In this document: piece after piece, positions 9,361 to 17,462 of the stretch
How the letters are laid out: each line of letters starts with the position of its first letter
How positions within the stretch are numbered: the stretch's first letter is position 1
NCBI RefSeq assembly: GCF_006439025.1
Contig: NZ_RCYZ01000015.1
Location: forward strand, 1-64,000
Direction: 5' to 3'
DNA from: Hymenobacter nivis
Lineage (GTDB): Bacteria; Bacteroidota; Bacteroidia; Cytophagales; Hymenobacteraceae
DNA: 64,000 nt
Notes under the pieces: generated by a model
The model's input: only the letters and a program-made list of their open reading frames with translations
What the model was told of the DNA's origin: nothing
Database searches by the model: none
Made by a program: the position numbers and the translations under genes

Positions 9361-9897
9361 CTAGCCGCGGGGCAATAGCAGCTCTAGGTGGGCCAGGTGA
9401 TGGCGACCGTGCCAGGCGTACTGCACCAGCGCCTGCTCCAAGGTAGACGTGGTTTGGTAGAAGGGGTGGTAGAAGGTGCGCTGCCACTGCGCCTCGTCGA
9501 GGTGGTGCAGCAGCACCAGCCAGCGCGTGTGCAGGGCCCCCAGCAGCGCCAGCGACATGGTGACGGGCGTGGCGGCCACGTCGGGCAGTTCGGCCCAGGC
9601 CTTCTCGTCGTAGGGCCGGATGGTGGGGTTGTCCTCCGTCAGGGCCAGGCGGTAGCGGAAGTAGCAGTTCATGTGCGAGTCGGCCAGGTGGTGGATGAGC
9701 TGGCGGCCGCTCCAGCCGCCGGGGCGGTAGGGTTGCTCTAGGCGCACACCGCCCACGGCCTGGGCCGCGGCAGCCAACTGAGCCGGCAGGTCGGCCAGCT
9801 GCTGCAAATAGGGCACCCGCCCGGAGGGCCCCAGCGGGGCGGTGGGCAGCGTGGGCCGCCCAATGGGGTAGCGCAGCGAATCTTCAGAAGGATTCAT
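9361..9897 (-). CDS. YfiT/DinB-family putative metal-dependent hydrolase
   Basis: 178 residues. The core YRPGGWSGRQLIHHLADSHMN, then YRLALTEDNPTIRPYDEKAW and a C-terminal YAWHGRHHLAHLELL, matches the YfiT branch of the DinB four-helix family, whose conserved histidines bind a divalent metal. The Bacillus relative is a bacillithiol S-transferase; whether this organism makes bacillithiol cannot be told here. Monocistronic between two terminator hairpins. Confidence 0.85.
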   Translation of the reverse strand: MNPSEDSLRYPIGRPTLPTAPLGPSGRVPYLQQLADLPAQLAAAAQAVGGVRLEQPYRPGGWSGRQLIHHLADSHMNCYFRYRLALTEDNPTIRPYDEKAWAELPDVAATPVTMSLALLGALHTRWLVLLHHLDEAQWQRTFYHPFYQTTSTLEQALVQYAWHGRHHLAHLELLLPRG

Positions 9898-9923
9898 CGG
9901 GATGGATGGTGAATGGGTAAAAT

Positions 9924-9956
9924 AAAAGCGCCTCCCCAGGCAGGAAAGGCGCTTTT
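9924..9956 (-). terminator. Terminator of the DUF151 gene
   Basis: 10-bp stem (AAAAGCGCCT and AGGCGCTTTT). On the minus strand it is followed by TTTTATTTT. Confidence 0.8.
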
Positions 9957-9975
9957 AGTGCGGATAGCGGGGGCC

Positions 9976-10650
9976 CTATTGGCCGTTGCGCTTATTAAGT
10001 TCGTCGCGGATTTTAGCGGCTTTCTCGTAGTCTTCTTTTTCGAGGGCCTGGCTCAGCATTTTGCTAAGTTCTTCGACGGGTACCTGGCCGCTGGGCTCGG
10101 TGGGGATGCGCGGGGCCTTGGGGGCCTCCGTTTCGCCGTCGTTGTCGTCCTCGTCCTCGTCGTCCTCGTCGCCTTCCTCACCGCCTTCGTCAAGGTCGGA
10201 CAGGATGATACCGGCCTCACTCAACACGCTCTCCACCGTGAAGATGGGCACGTCGAAGCGCAGGCCGATGGCAATAGCGTCGGAGGGGCGGGCGTCGATT
10301 TCGAACGTGGTGGCACCGTCTGAGCACACGATGCGCGAGTAAAACACGCCTTCCTTGAGGTCAGAAATCACCACCTCGATGATGGCCACGTGCACGTGCT
10401 CGGCAAAAGCCTTGAACAAGTCGTGCGTCAGCGGCCGGGTAGGGCTGATTTTCTCAATCTGGATGGCGATGCTTTGGGCCTCAAACATGCCGATGATGAT
10501 GGGCAGGCGGCGGTTGCCGTGCTTCTCGCCCAGAATCAGGGCGAAGGAGCCCGACTGCGACTGGCTGGAGGAAAGGCCTAAAATTTCAAGCTGGATTTTT
10601 TTCAAGGGAAGTTGGCTACCGCTGACCTGCGGTTGGGGCCCCGGGCACAT
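9976..10650 (-). CDS. Bifunctional-nuclease-domain (DUF151) protein with UVR motif
   Basis: 224 residues as drawn. The DUF151/BFN domain spans about 18-150 (LEILGLSSSQSQSGSFALILGE, LPIIIGMFEAQSIAI, DARPSDAIAIGLRF). An acidic linker rich in Asp/Glu follows (about 153-172), then a C-terminal UVR-type helix pair LSKMLSQALEKEDYEKAAKIRDELNK. The combination is standard for Bacteroidota; plant and archaeal BFN proteins have nuclease activity, but the cellular role is unclear. Homologues usually start at the LKKIQLE segment, so a TTG at 10605 is a credible alternative start. Confidence 0.87.
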   Translation of the reverse strand: MCPGPQPQVSGSQLPLKKIQLEILGLSSSQSQSGSFALILGEKHGNRRLPIIIGMFEAQSIAIQIEKISPTRPLTHDLFKAFAEHVHVAIIEVVISDLKEGVFYSRIVCSDGATTFEIDARPSDAIAIGLRFDVPIFTVESVLSEAGIILSDLDEGGEEGDEDDEDEDDNDGETEAPKAPRIPTEPSGQVPVEELSKMLSQALEKEDYEKAAKIRDELNKRNGQ

Positions 10651-10730
10651 GGGGCCTTAGAAGGTAAGATAAATAGATGAACGTTACGGCAAATAAAGGA
10701 GAATGGCCCGGAAGAAAAGCGCGCCGGGCC

Positions 10731-10777
10731 AAAAAAAGAACCTGGGGCCCCGGAATATGTTCCAGGGCCCCAGGTTC
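10731..10777 (-). terminator. Terminator after etfA
   Basis: 13-bp perfect stem GAACCTGGGGCCC / GGGCCCCAGGTTC (10738-10750, 10765-10777), followed on the minus strand by seven T (10731-10737). Confidence 0.87.
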
Positions 10778-10794
10778 GTGCCGGCCCCGCGGGG

Positions 10795-11772
10795 CTAGTT
10801 CAATTCTTTTACGGCGGCCGTCAGCTTAGGCAGCACGTCGAACACATCGCCCACAATGCCGTAGTCGGCGGCCTTGAAGAACGGAGCTTCCGGGTCTTTA
10901 TTGATGACCACGATAACCTTCGAACTGTTGACGCCGGCCAAGTGCTGGATGGCGCCCGAAATGCCGCAGGCAATGTACAGGTTGGGCGAGATGGTGATGC
11001 CCGTTTGGCCCACGTGCTCGTGGTGGGGGCGCCAGTCCACGTCGCTCACCGGCTTCGAGCAGGCCGTACCGGCGTGCAGGGCCTGGGCCAGTTCCTCGAT
11101 GAGGTGCCAGTTCTCGGGGCCCTTCATGCCGCGGCCACCCGATACCACGAGCTCGGCCTCGGGCAGCAGCACGCCGCCGGTTTGCTCCTGCATCACCACT
11201 TGCTTGGGCGCGTCGGCAAAGTCAGCGTCGGCAAGCTGAGCGGCGAAGGCCACTACTTCGGCGGTTTTGCCGGCGTCGTGCTTAGCCTCTAGGCTGTTCT
11301 TTTTCACGGCAATGATTTTGCGGTCACCGCTCAGCACCACGTCCGAAAACGCCTTGCCCGAGAACGCGCCGCGCTTCACCACGAACTGGCCGCCATCGGT
11401 TTTGGGCAGCTCCACCACGTTGGTGGCCAGGCTGGCCTTAAGCCGTACCGACAGGCGCGAGCCCACCGAGGCCCCGATGTTGGAATTGGCCAGCACCAGC
11501 ACCTGGGCCCCCTCCTGCTCGGCCGCCGTGGCGATGAGCTTGGTGTAGGCGTTGTTCACGAAATCTTTCAGGCGGGGCTCAGCGTCGTAGAGCACCTTCG
11601 CGATGCCCTGCTCGCCGAGCTTGGCCAGGTTGGCTTCCGTGGCTTCGCCCACGGCGATGGCCGTGGCCGTGGTGCCCAGCATGGCGGCCACTTGGGCCCC
11701 GTACGTGGCCACTTCGAGCGACGACTTTTTCACTTCGCCCTCGGCGCACTCAACTACTACTAAAACAGACAT
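10795..11772 (-). CDS. etfA: Electron transfer flavoprotein, alpha subunit
   Basis: 325 residues. N-terminal ETF domain (MSVLVVVECAEGEVKKSS), then the FAD-binding C-terminal domain with VVSGGRGMKGPENW, DVDWRPHHEHVGQTGITISPNLYIACGISGAIQHLAG and NKDPEAPFFKAADYGIVGD, all diagnostic. With EtfB it carries electrons from acyl-CoA and other dehydrogenases to ETF:quinone oxidoreductase. Downstream of etfB on the same strand, with a 125-bp repeat-containing spacer between. Confidence 0.96.
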   Translation of the reverse strand: MSVLVVVECAEGEVKKSSLEVATYGAQVAAMLGTTATAIAVGEATEANLAKLGEQGIAKVLYDAEPRLKDFVNNAYTKLIATAAEQEGAQVLVLANSNIGASVGSRLSVRLKASLATNVVELPKTDGGQFVVKRGAFSGKAFSDVVLSGDRKIIAVKKNSLEAKHDAGKTAEVVAFAAQLADADFADAPKQVVMQEQTGGVLLPEAELVVSGGRGMKGPENWHLIEELAQALHAGTACSKPVSDVDWRPHHEHVGQTGITISPNLYIACGISGAIQHLAGVNSSKVIVVINKDPEAPFFKAADYGIVGDVFDVLPKLTAAVKELN

Positions 11773-11784
11773 GGCTTTTGCTTT

Positions 11785-11892
11785 TTTGTCATCCTGGGCG
11801 CAGCGAAGGACCTTATCACGCTGGCGCCGTTAGAATTGGTGATTGCGACGAAAGCAGCCGTGATAAGATGCTTCCTTCGTCAGCATGACAAA
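11785..11892. repeat. Imperfect inverted repeat in the etfB-etfA spacer
   Basis: TTTGTCATCCTG...CCTTATCACG pairs with CGTGATAAG...CAGCATGACAAA. It is intergenic, without a T-run and non-coding. The GATGCTTC and CAGCGAAGG pieces resemble parts of the element at 56105-56257, suggesting a related repeat family. Confidence 0.6.
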
Positions 11893-11897
11893 TAGAA

Positions 11898-12638
11898 TTA
11901 AATGACTTTGGCTTCGTTGCGCAGCAGCTTGATGAGCTCGCCGGCGTTGGCGGCGTCGATGAGCTTGACGCCCTGCTTCTTGGGGGGCAGCGCAAACTCG
12001 GCCACCTGGGTGCGGGCGGCATCGCCCACGGCGGGCACCACCTTCAGGGGCTTGGTGCGGGCCGTCATGATGCCGCGCATGTTAGGGATGCGGGGCTCGC
12101 ACATGGGCTGCTGGCACGAAGCCACGAAGGGCGCGCTCACCTCCACAATCTCTTTGCCGCCCTCAATTTCGCGCTCCAGCGTGGCGGTAGTGCCGGCCAT
12201 GTCCAGCTTCATTGCCGGGGCCACCGTGGGGATGCCCAGCAGCTCGCCCACCATGCCGTGCACCTGGAAGCCGTTGTAATCAATGCTTTCCTTGCCCATC
12301 AGAATCACGTCGTAGCCGCCGTCTTTGGCCACGGCCGCAATCTGCTCAGCCACAAAAAAGGCGTCCTGCGGGGCGGCGTTCACGCGGATGGCGTCGTCGG
12401 CCCCGATGGCCAGGGCCTTGCGGATGTTGGGCTCGGTATCGGCCTCGCCCACGTTCAGCACCGTCACGGTACTGCCGGCGTTGGCTTCCTTCAGCTCGAT
12501 GGCGCGGGTGAGGGCGTATTCGTCCCAGGGGTTGATAACGAACTGCACCCCAGCTTTGTTAAACTCCTTGTTATCGGGCGTAAAGCTGATTTTGGTGGTC
12601 GTGTCGGGCACGTTGGAAATGCAAACCAGAAACTTCAT
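11898..12638 (-). CDS. etfB: Electron transfer flavoprotein, beta subunit
   Basis: 246 residues beginning MKFLVCISNVPDTTTKISF. Contains VINPWDEYALTRAIELKE, the AMP-binding region and the recognition loop RIPNMRGIMTARTKPL. Forms the heterodimer with EtfA. A -7-like TACTTTCG lies about 30 nt upstream at 12668-12675 on the minus strand. Confidence 0.96.
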   Translation of the reverse strand: MKFLVCISNVPDTTTKISFTPDNKEFNKAGVQFVINPWDEYALTRAIELKEANAGSTVTVLNVGEADTEPNIRKALAIGADDAIRVNAAPQDAFFVAEQIAAVAKDGGYDVILMGKESIDYNGFQVHGMVGELLGIPTVAPAMKLDMAGTTATLEREIEGGKEIVEVSAPFVASCQQPMCEPRIPNMRGIMTARTKPLKVVPAVGDAARTQVAEFALPPKKQGVKLIDAANAGELIKLLRNEAKVI

Positions 12639-12667
12639 CTAGGCGGAATTTTAGTGGGCGGAGAGCG

Positions 12668-12675
12668 CGAAAGTA
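12668..12675 (-). promoter_or_regulatory. -7 element of etfB
   Basis: TACTTTCG on the minus strand, one mismatch to TAnnTTTG, 29 nt before the etfB ATG. Confidence 0.45.
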
Positions 12676-12765
12676 GGCGGCATGCATAACAACCGGCCGG
12701 AGCCCCTGGTGGTTCACCCGGGGGCCCCCGGCAAGGGTTACCATTATTATACGGCGTAAAAGCCG

Positions 12766-12773
12766 CACTTTTG
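12766..12773 (+). promoter_or_regulatory. -7 element of the TPR gene
   Basis: CACTTTTG, one mismatch to TAnnTTTG, 32 nt before the ATG at 12806 in the divergent etfB/TPR spacer. Confidence 0.45.
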
Positions 12774-12805
12774 CCGGCCCAAAGATAGCCAAATCTCCCA
12801 CTCCG

Positions 12806-13147
12806 ATGAGCGCCGCCCCCTCCCGTTTAGAACAACTGTTAGCCTTTTACGCCGACGACCCCGCCGACCCGTTCACCATCTACGCCCTGGCCACCGAGTA
12901 CCGCGCCGCCGAGCCCCTGGTGGCCTGGGAATACTACCAAAAACTCTTGGCCGAGCACCCCGACTACGTGGGTACCTACTACCACGCCGGCAAGCTGCTC
13001 GAAGGCTTCGGCCGCAAAGACGAGGCCGAGCAAGTGTACCGCAAGGGCCTGGTGGTGAGCCGCAAAGCCGGCCAGCTGCACGCTGCCAGCGAGCTGCAGC
13101 AAGCCCTGAACAGCTGCCTGGGCCTGGACTACGAGGACGAGGACTAG
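12806..13147 (+). CDS. Small tetratricopeptide-repeat protein
   Basis: 113 residues, acidic tail (LDYEDED). Contains about two TPR-like helix pairs: DPFTIYALATEYRA...AWEYYQKLLAEHPDYVGTYYHAGKLLEGFGRKDEAEQVYRKGL. TPRs mediate protein contacts; no partner can be named. Soluble, with no signal peptide. Followed by a GC-rich spacer (13148-13310) with several overlapping hairpins and no T-run. Confidence 0.8.
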   Translation: MSAAPSRLEQLLAFYADDPADPFTIYALATEYRAAEPLVAWEYYQKLLAEHPDYVGTYYHAGKLLEGFGRKDEAEQVYRKGLVVSRKAGQLHAASELQQALNSCLGLDYEDED

Positions 13148-13333
13148 TATTTCATTCATTCCAGATTGGCCGGGGCCCCAGGGCTCCCCGCAGAGGCACC
13201 CGGTCGAACGGGGCGCTTCCGCCGGGGAGTTCTGGGGCCCCGGCGCGTTGGCCACACCCACGCCTGGCACCGCCCCGGCCCAACGCGGGCCAGGCAACGC
13301 TGCTTGTTATTGCACGCAATTATTATTTTTTTA

Positions 13334-13341
13334 TATATTTA
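13334..13341 (+). promoter_or_regulatory. -7 element of the DUF937-OmpA gene
   Basis: TATATTTA in an AT-rich stretch, one mismatch to TAnnTTTG, with a TTG 21 nt upstream. The start codon is at 13383. Confidence 0.4.
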
Positions 13342-13382
13342 GATGCTAATCTTCATTCTTTTCACCTTTTAAATCACGACCA

Positions 13383-14714
13383 ATGGCAGATTTCCTGGGC
13401 ACGGTAAAAGACCTCTTTTCCAATGAACTGACGGGCGGCGCGGCGGCCAAGCTCGGCGAGAGCGAAGGCGCGGTGCAAAAGGCCCTGGGCGGCATCGTGC
13501 CCCTGGTGCTGGGGGCCCTCATTGGTCGCAGCGGCACCCCCGGCGGGGCCCAGGAAACCCTGGCCATGAGCCAGCAGGCTTACCAAACCACGGGCAGCAG
13601 CCTATCGGCGCCCGGCGGCTTGCTGGGCTTATTAAGCGGCGGCGCGGGCGGCGGCCTGCTCTCGTCGCTGTTCGGCAACGCGGCCAGCACCAACACGCTC
13701 ACCTCCACGCTCGGCGACTATGCCGGGGTGTCGTCGGCCTCGGCGGGCTCGCTGCTGGGCATGGCGGGGCCGGCCATCCTGGGCCTACTGGGGCAGCACG
13801 CCAGCACCAACAACTTGGACGCCAACGGCTTGTCGGGCATGTTGCAGGGCCTGAAAAGCCAAGTGACGGCCATGCTGCCCAGCGGCCTGAGCAGCCTGGC
13901 CGGGCTGGTGGGCCTCGGGGGCCTGGGGGCGGCCGCGTCGAACGTTGCGAGCGGCCTGGGGGCCCCACTAGCCGCCGCGGTGCCGCCCGTAGCCAACCCC
14001 GCGCGCACCCCGCTGCCCGAGCCAGCGCCCGCGGGCGGCAGCTCGCGCTGGCCGCTCATCTTGCTGGCGCTGGCGGTCATCGCCGGGCTGTTTTATTTCC
14101 TGCGGGGCCGCACCAACGACGCCCCCGCGGCGGCCACCCCCACCGCCGACACCACCGTGGTGGGCCCCGCCGACACCACCCGCACGCTGGGCGCCACGGC
14201 GGGCGCGGCCCTCGACTCGGCCGAAATGGCCTTGAAGGCGGGCTGGGCCAAGCTGGGCACCGTGGGCGAACTGAAACTGGCCGACGGCACCGCGCTCCGA
14301 GTGCCCGCCAACGGGGTTGAGAAGCGGCTGGTCGCTTTTATTGACGACAAGGACAAGGCGGTGGACAAAACCACGTGGTTTTCGCTCGACCGCCTCCTGT
14401 TCCAGACCGGCACCAGCGACTTGCTGCCCGACTCGCAAGAGCAATTGGCCAACGTGGCGGCCATCTTGAAGGCCTACCCCGCCGTGAAGCTGAAGCTGGG
14501 CGGCTACACCGACAGCCGCGGCAACGCGGCGGCAAACCTCAAGCTCTCGGGCCAGCGGGCCGCCGCCGTGAAGGCCCAGCTCGAAGGCCTGGGCGTGGCC
14601 TCTGGCCGCCTCGACTCGGAAGGCTACGGCGTGGCCCACCCCGTGGCCAGCAACGACACCCCCGACGGCCGCCAGCAAAACCGGCGCGTGGACGTGCGCG
14701 TCACGGCCAAGTAG
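13383..14714 (+). CDS. DUF937 (YidB-like) / OmpA-family fusion protein
   Basis: 443 residues. Residues 1-190 are a Gly/Ala/Ser/Leu-rich DUF937 region (ADFLGTVKDLFSNELTGGAAAKLGES, KALGGIVPLVLGALIG). A Pro/Ala linker, one membrane helix (RWPLILLALAVIAGLFYFLRG, about 221-241) and a linker follow, then a C-terminal OmpA domain (about 330-443) with LLFQTGTSDLLPDSQEQL, GGYTDSRGN and RRVDVRV for peptidoglycan binding. The helix suggests inner-membrane anchoring with the OmpA domain in the periplasm. Function unknown. Confidence 0.85.
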   Translation: MADFLGTVKDLFSNELTGGAAAKLGESEGAVQKALGGIVPLVLGALIGRSGTPGGAQETLAMSQQAYQTTGSSLSAPGGLLGLLSGGAGGGLLSSLFGNAASTNTLTSTLGDYAGVSSASAGSLLGMAGPAILGLLGQHASTNNLDANGLSGMLQGLKSQVTAMLPSGLSSLAGLVGLGGLGAAASNVASGLGAPLAAAVPPVANPARTPLPEPAPAGGSSRWPLILLALAVIAGLFYFLRGRTNDAPAAATPTADTTVVGPADTTRTLGATAGAALDSAEMALKAGWAKLGTVGELKLADGTALRVPANGVEKRLVAFIDDKDKAVDKTTWFSLDRLLFQTGTSDLLPDSQEQLANVAAILKAYPAVKLKLGGYTDSRGNAAANLKLSGQRAAAVKAQLEGLGVASGRLDSEGYGVAHPVASNDTPDGRQQNRRVDVRVTAK

Positions 14715-14756
14715 GCACGGGCGGCACCGCGCCGCCCACTTCTGCGGTTCTTTCGA

Positions 14757-14788
14757 AGCCCCGGCCGGTTACGGCCGGGGCTTTTTTT
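14757..14788 (+). terminator. Intrinsic terminator after the OmpA gene
   Basis: 11-bp stem AGCCCCGGCCG / CGGCCGGGGCT, loop GTTA, then seven T. Confidence 0.93.
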
Positions 14789-14801
14789 GGGGCCCCGGCG
14801 C

Positions 14802-14809
14802 TTTCTTTG
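14802..14809 (+). promoter_or_regulatory. -7 element of the response regulator gene
   Basis: TTTCTTTG (one mismatch to TAnnTTTG) 7 nt before ATG 14817; suggests a leaderless mRNA. Confidence 0.5.
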
Positions 14810-14816
14810 CGGGCCA

Positions 14817-15503
14817 ATGGCAACGAAGATTCTACTGGTTGAGGACGAGCCCAAGGTGTCGGCCTTCATCCGGCGTGGGCTGGAGGAGGAGGGCTACGAG
14901 GTGGCCGTGGCTTACGACGGGCCCTACGGCCAGCGCCTGGCCCTGGGCCAGGCGTTCGACCTGCTGATTCTGGACGTGATCCTGCCCGGGCTCAGCGGAC
15001 TGGAGGTGCTGCGGGCCGTGCGCGCCCAAGACCAGGACCTGCCCGTGCTGATGCTCACGGCCCTGGGCACCACCGAAGACAAGCTGCTGGGCTTCGACGG
15101 CGGGGCCGACGACTACCTGGTGAAGCCCTTCGACTTTGTGGAGCTGCTGGCCCGGGTGCGGGCCCTCACGCGCCGCCGCAGCCAGGGCCCCGGGACCAAA
15201 GGCAACCAACTGCACCTGGCCGACCTGACCGTGGACACGTCCGCCAAAACGGTGGCCCGGGCCGGCCGGCCGGTCAAGCTCACAGCTCGCGAGTTCAACC
15301 TGCTCGAGCTGCTGCTACGCCACCAGGGCCGCGTGCTGAGCCGGGGCGAAATTGCCGAGCACACCTGGGAAGAGTCGTTCGACGCGGGCTCAAACGTAAT
15401 CGATGTATACGTGAACTACCTGCGCAATAAAGTGGACAAGGGATTCGACAAGAAGCTGATTCACACCGTAGTGGGCATGGGCTACGTGATGCGGGAGGAG
15501 TGA
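14817..15503 (+). CDS. OmpR/PhoB-family response regulator
   Basis: 228 residues. Receiver domain: KILLVEDEPKVS acidic pocket, phospho-acceptor Asp53 in LILDVILPG, KPF lysine in DYLVKPFDF. C-terminal winged-helix Trans_reg_C domain: LTAREFNLLELLLRHQGRVLSRGEIAEHTWEESFDAGSNVIDVYVNYLRNKVDKGF, close to CusR/CopR-like regulators. The sensor kinase gene follows. Family members bind direct repeats of about 11 bp, such as the four TCTAAT sites at 19584-19622. That link is inference. Confidence 0.93.
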   Translation: MATKILLVEDEPKVSAFIRRGLEEEGYEVAVAYDGPYGQRLALGQAFDLLILDVILPGLSGLEVLRAVRAQDQDLPVLMLTALGTTEDKLLGFDGGADDYLVKPFDFVELLARVRALTRRRSQGPGTKGNQLHLADLTVDTSAKTVARAGRPVKLTAREFNLLELLLRHQGRVLSRGEIAEHTWEESFDAGSNVIDVYVNYLRNKVDKGFDKKLIHTVVGMGYVMREE

Positions 15504-15523
15504 TAATGCCTGTTCCCAGGTGC

Positions 15524-15582
15524 CGCACAAAGTAAGGCCGTCATGCTTCGCTGCGCTCTGCATGACGGCCTTACTTTGTGCG
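15524..15582. repeat. Long hairpin repeat, TTCGCTGCGC family
   Basis: 23-bp perfect arms (15524-15546 and 15560-15582) with loop TTCGCTGCGCTCT, lying between the response regulator and its kinase. The inner part matches the element at 4926-4962. If translated it creates a false N-terminal extension of the kinase. Confidence 0.75.
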
Positions 15583-15606
15583 ATTCTTACTTCAGGAACA
15601 ATTCCA

Positions 15607-16974
15607 ATGACCATTCGCAACCGGCTGACGTGGCTGTTTTTGGGCGTGGTGGCGGTGCTGCTGCTGGCCGTGCTGGCGGGCATATTTGCCTTGCAGGAGA
15701 GCTACACGCAGCGCGAGTTCCGGCAGCGGCTGCGCGACCGGGCCCAGGTGACGGGCTACATCTACCTGGAGAAGGACGAAATGCGCGCCGGGGCCTTCCG
15801 CGATTTTGAGAAAAAGTACCTGCAATCCCTCAACAACGAGATTTTGCAGGTGTACGACGACCAGATGCGGGTGCGCTTCGTGGCCGCCGACCGCCGGGTG
15901 CGGCTCTCCGACGCCATGCTGGCGCACATCGTGGCCAGCAAGGAACTGTACTTTACGCTGGGGCCCCGGCAGGCGGTGGGCATTTTTTACCGCGACAACC
16001 AAGGCGACTACATCATTGTGGCCGCGGCCGAAAACACTTACGGGTCCCAACGCCTGCGCTACTTAGCAAGCATCATGGGCGTGGTATTCGTGGCGAGCCT
16101 GGTGGTGATTTACCTGGTCGGGCGGGGCTTTGCGGGGCGGGCGTTGGCCCCCATCGCGGCCCTCAACGACCAGGTGGACCGCATTACGGCGCAGGACTTG
16201 CACCGGCGCGTGGACGAAGCGCCGCTGCGCACCCCCGAACACGACGAGCTGACGCGCCTCGCCCGCACCTTCAACCGCCTGCTGGCCCGGCTCGAAACCA
16301 GCTTTGAGGGCCAGCGCACCTTCGTGCGCAACGCTTCGCACGAGCTGCGCACCCCCCTCACCGCCACCATCGGCGAGCTGCAGGTGCTGCTGGCGCGCGA
16401 GCGGGCCCCGGCCGACTACCGCGAGGGCGCCGCCTCGGTACTGGCCGAGCTGCAACAGCTCAAAACCCTGATCAACAATCTGCTGGACCTGGCCCAGGCC
16501 GACGCCGCCGGGGCCCTTACCGAGGAGGTGCGCCTCGACGAGCTGCTGTGGGAGGTGCGCGGGGCCCTGCCGCCGGCCCAGCGCGGGCGCGTACACGTCG
16601 ACCTGGGGACCCTGCCCGACGACCCCGCTGCGCTGGAAATTATGGGCCACCGGGCCCTGCTCTCCCGGGCCCTGGGCAACCTCGTCGACAACGCCCTGAA
16701 GTACTCACCCGCCACCACCGCGGTACACTTGCGCCTGCGCAGCCAGGCCGGCGGCTTCCGCCTGGAAGTGGCCGACGCGGGCCCCGGCATCGCCCCGGCC
16801 GACTTACCCAACGTATTCCAGCCGTTTTTCCGGGCGGCCGACGCCCGGGGCGTGGTGGGCCACGGCGTGGGGCTGCCGCTGGCCCGCCGCATTGTGGAGC
16901 TGCACGGCGGCACCTTAGCCCTGCAATCGCCCCCCGGCCAGGGCAGCGTAGCCGAGGTTTGGCTGCCAGCCTAG
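15607..16974 (+). CDS. Sensor histidine kinase (two-component, heavy-metal-sensor type)
   Basis: 455 residues. First membrane helix about 7-28 (LFLGVVAVLLLAVLAGIFAL), a periplasmic domain of about 125 residues, second helix (MGVVFVASLVVIYLVG, about 157-173), HAMP (LAPIAALNDQVDRITAQDL), HisKA with His245 in NASHELRTPL, N-box GNLVDNALKYSP and G-boxes DAGPGIAP and GHGVGLPLARRIV. The layout is that of CusS/CopS-like kinases paired with OmpR regulators. ATG 15607 is chosen because the open frame upstream is only translated repeat sequence. Confidence 0.92.
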   Translation: MTIRNRLTWLFLGVVAVLLLAVLAGIFALQESYTQREFRQRLRDRAQVTGYIYLEKDEMRAGAFRDFEKKYLQSLNNEILQVYDDQMRVRFVAADRRVRLSDAMLAHIVASKELYFTLGPRQAVGIFYRDNQGDYIIVAAAENTYGSQRLRYLASIMGVVFVASLVVIYLVGRGFAGRALAPIAALNDQVDRITAQDLHRRVDEAPLRTPEHDELTRLARTFNRLLARLETSFEGQRTFVRNASHELRTPLTATIGELQVLLARERAPADYREGAASVLAELQQLKTLINNLLDLAQADAAGALTEEVRLDELLWEVRGALPPAQRGRVHVDLGTLPDDPAALEIMGHRALLSRALGNLVDNALKYSPATTAVHLRLRSQAGGFRLEVADAGPGIAPADLPNVFQPFFRAADARGVVGHGVGLPLARRIVELHGGTLALQSPPGQGSVAEVWLPA

Positions 16975-17109
16975 GGCCCCTTTAGGCTTGGCATTCAGGA
17001 CCCCGGTGGTGCACTGTGGCGCTTTGTGCTTGCCCGGCGGAGGCAGGCCGCGCCGCTGGGCAGCCGGTAGGCGCAGCACACCAGGGGCCCCGCTGGGCCC
17101 GGGCGGTGA

Positions 17110-17117
17110 TATATTTG
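17110..17117 (+). promoter_or_regulatory. Perfect -7 element of an unassigned transcript
   Basis: TATATTTG matches TAnnTTTG exactly but lies more than 340 nt before the next credible gene (17463). No clear TTG box. Confidence 0.4.
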
Positions 17118-17123
17118 GGGGCC

Positions 17124-17445
17124 CCACAGCCCAGCTAGGGCAATAAAATTTGAACATGAAGGTTTGATTAATAAATCAACCAAACCTTTCCGCTGGCCGG
17201 CGCGTTCTAGCCCTTCGGATAAACCGTTTTTGGCTGCTAGCCCGTGCAGCCACCGGTTGCTGGGGCTACCCCTTCGGCACCTTTTGCCCTCGTCCTTGGC
17301 CTTACGGCCACCGTCCTCGCCCTCCAGAGAATTCCCAACCGCTTCAGCCCCACGCCCACTTCCGGCCCCGGAAGCATGCGCGGGGCCGGGGCGCAGCACC
17401 CGAGCAAGCAGTTTTTCCTTGTTGGAATAACTGCTTATTTTCTAA
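17124..17445 (+). ncRNA. Candidate small RNA or long leader
   Basis: The stretch between a perfect -7 element and a terminator-like hairpin (17406-17436: AAGCAGTT / AACTGCTT plus TTCC/GGAA, followed by TTATTTT). It contains several short hairpins, including AAGGTTTG / CAAACCTT at 17159-17188 and GGCTGC / GCAGCC near 17231-17252, and repeats of CTAGCCC. The 88-codon open frame at 17164-17430 is Ser/Pro/Arg-rich and does not look like a protein. It could instead be the 5' leader of the small gene at 17463. Confidence 0.3.
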
Positions 17446-17462
17446 TGCTTTATTCTCTTACC

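Noticed and set aside
15520..15606. N-terminal extension of the sensor kinase
   Set aside because: It is translation of an intergenic hairpin repeat; the kinase's natural start with a membrane helix is at 15607.
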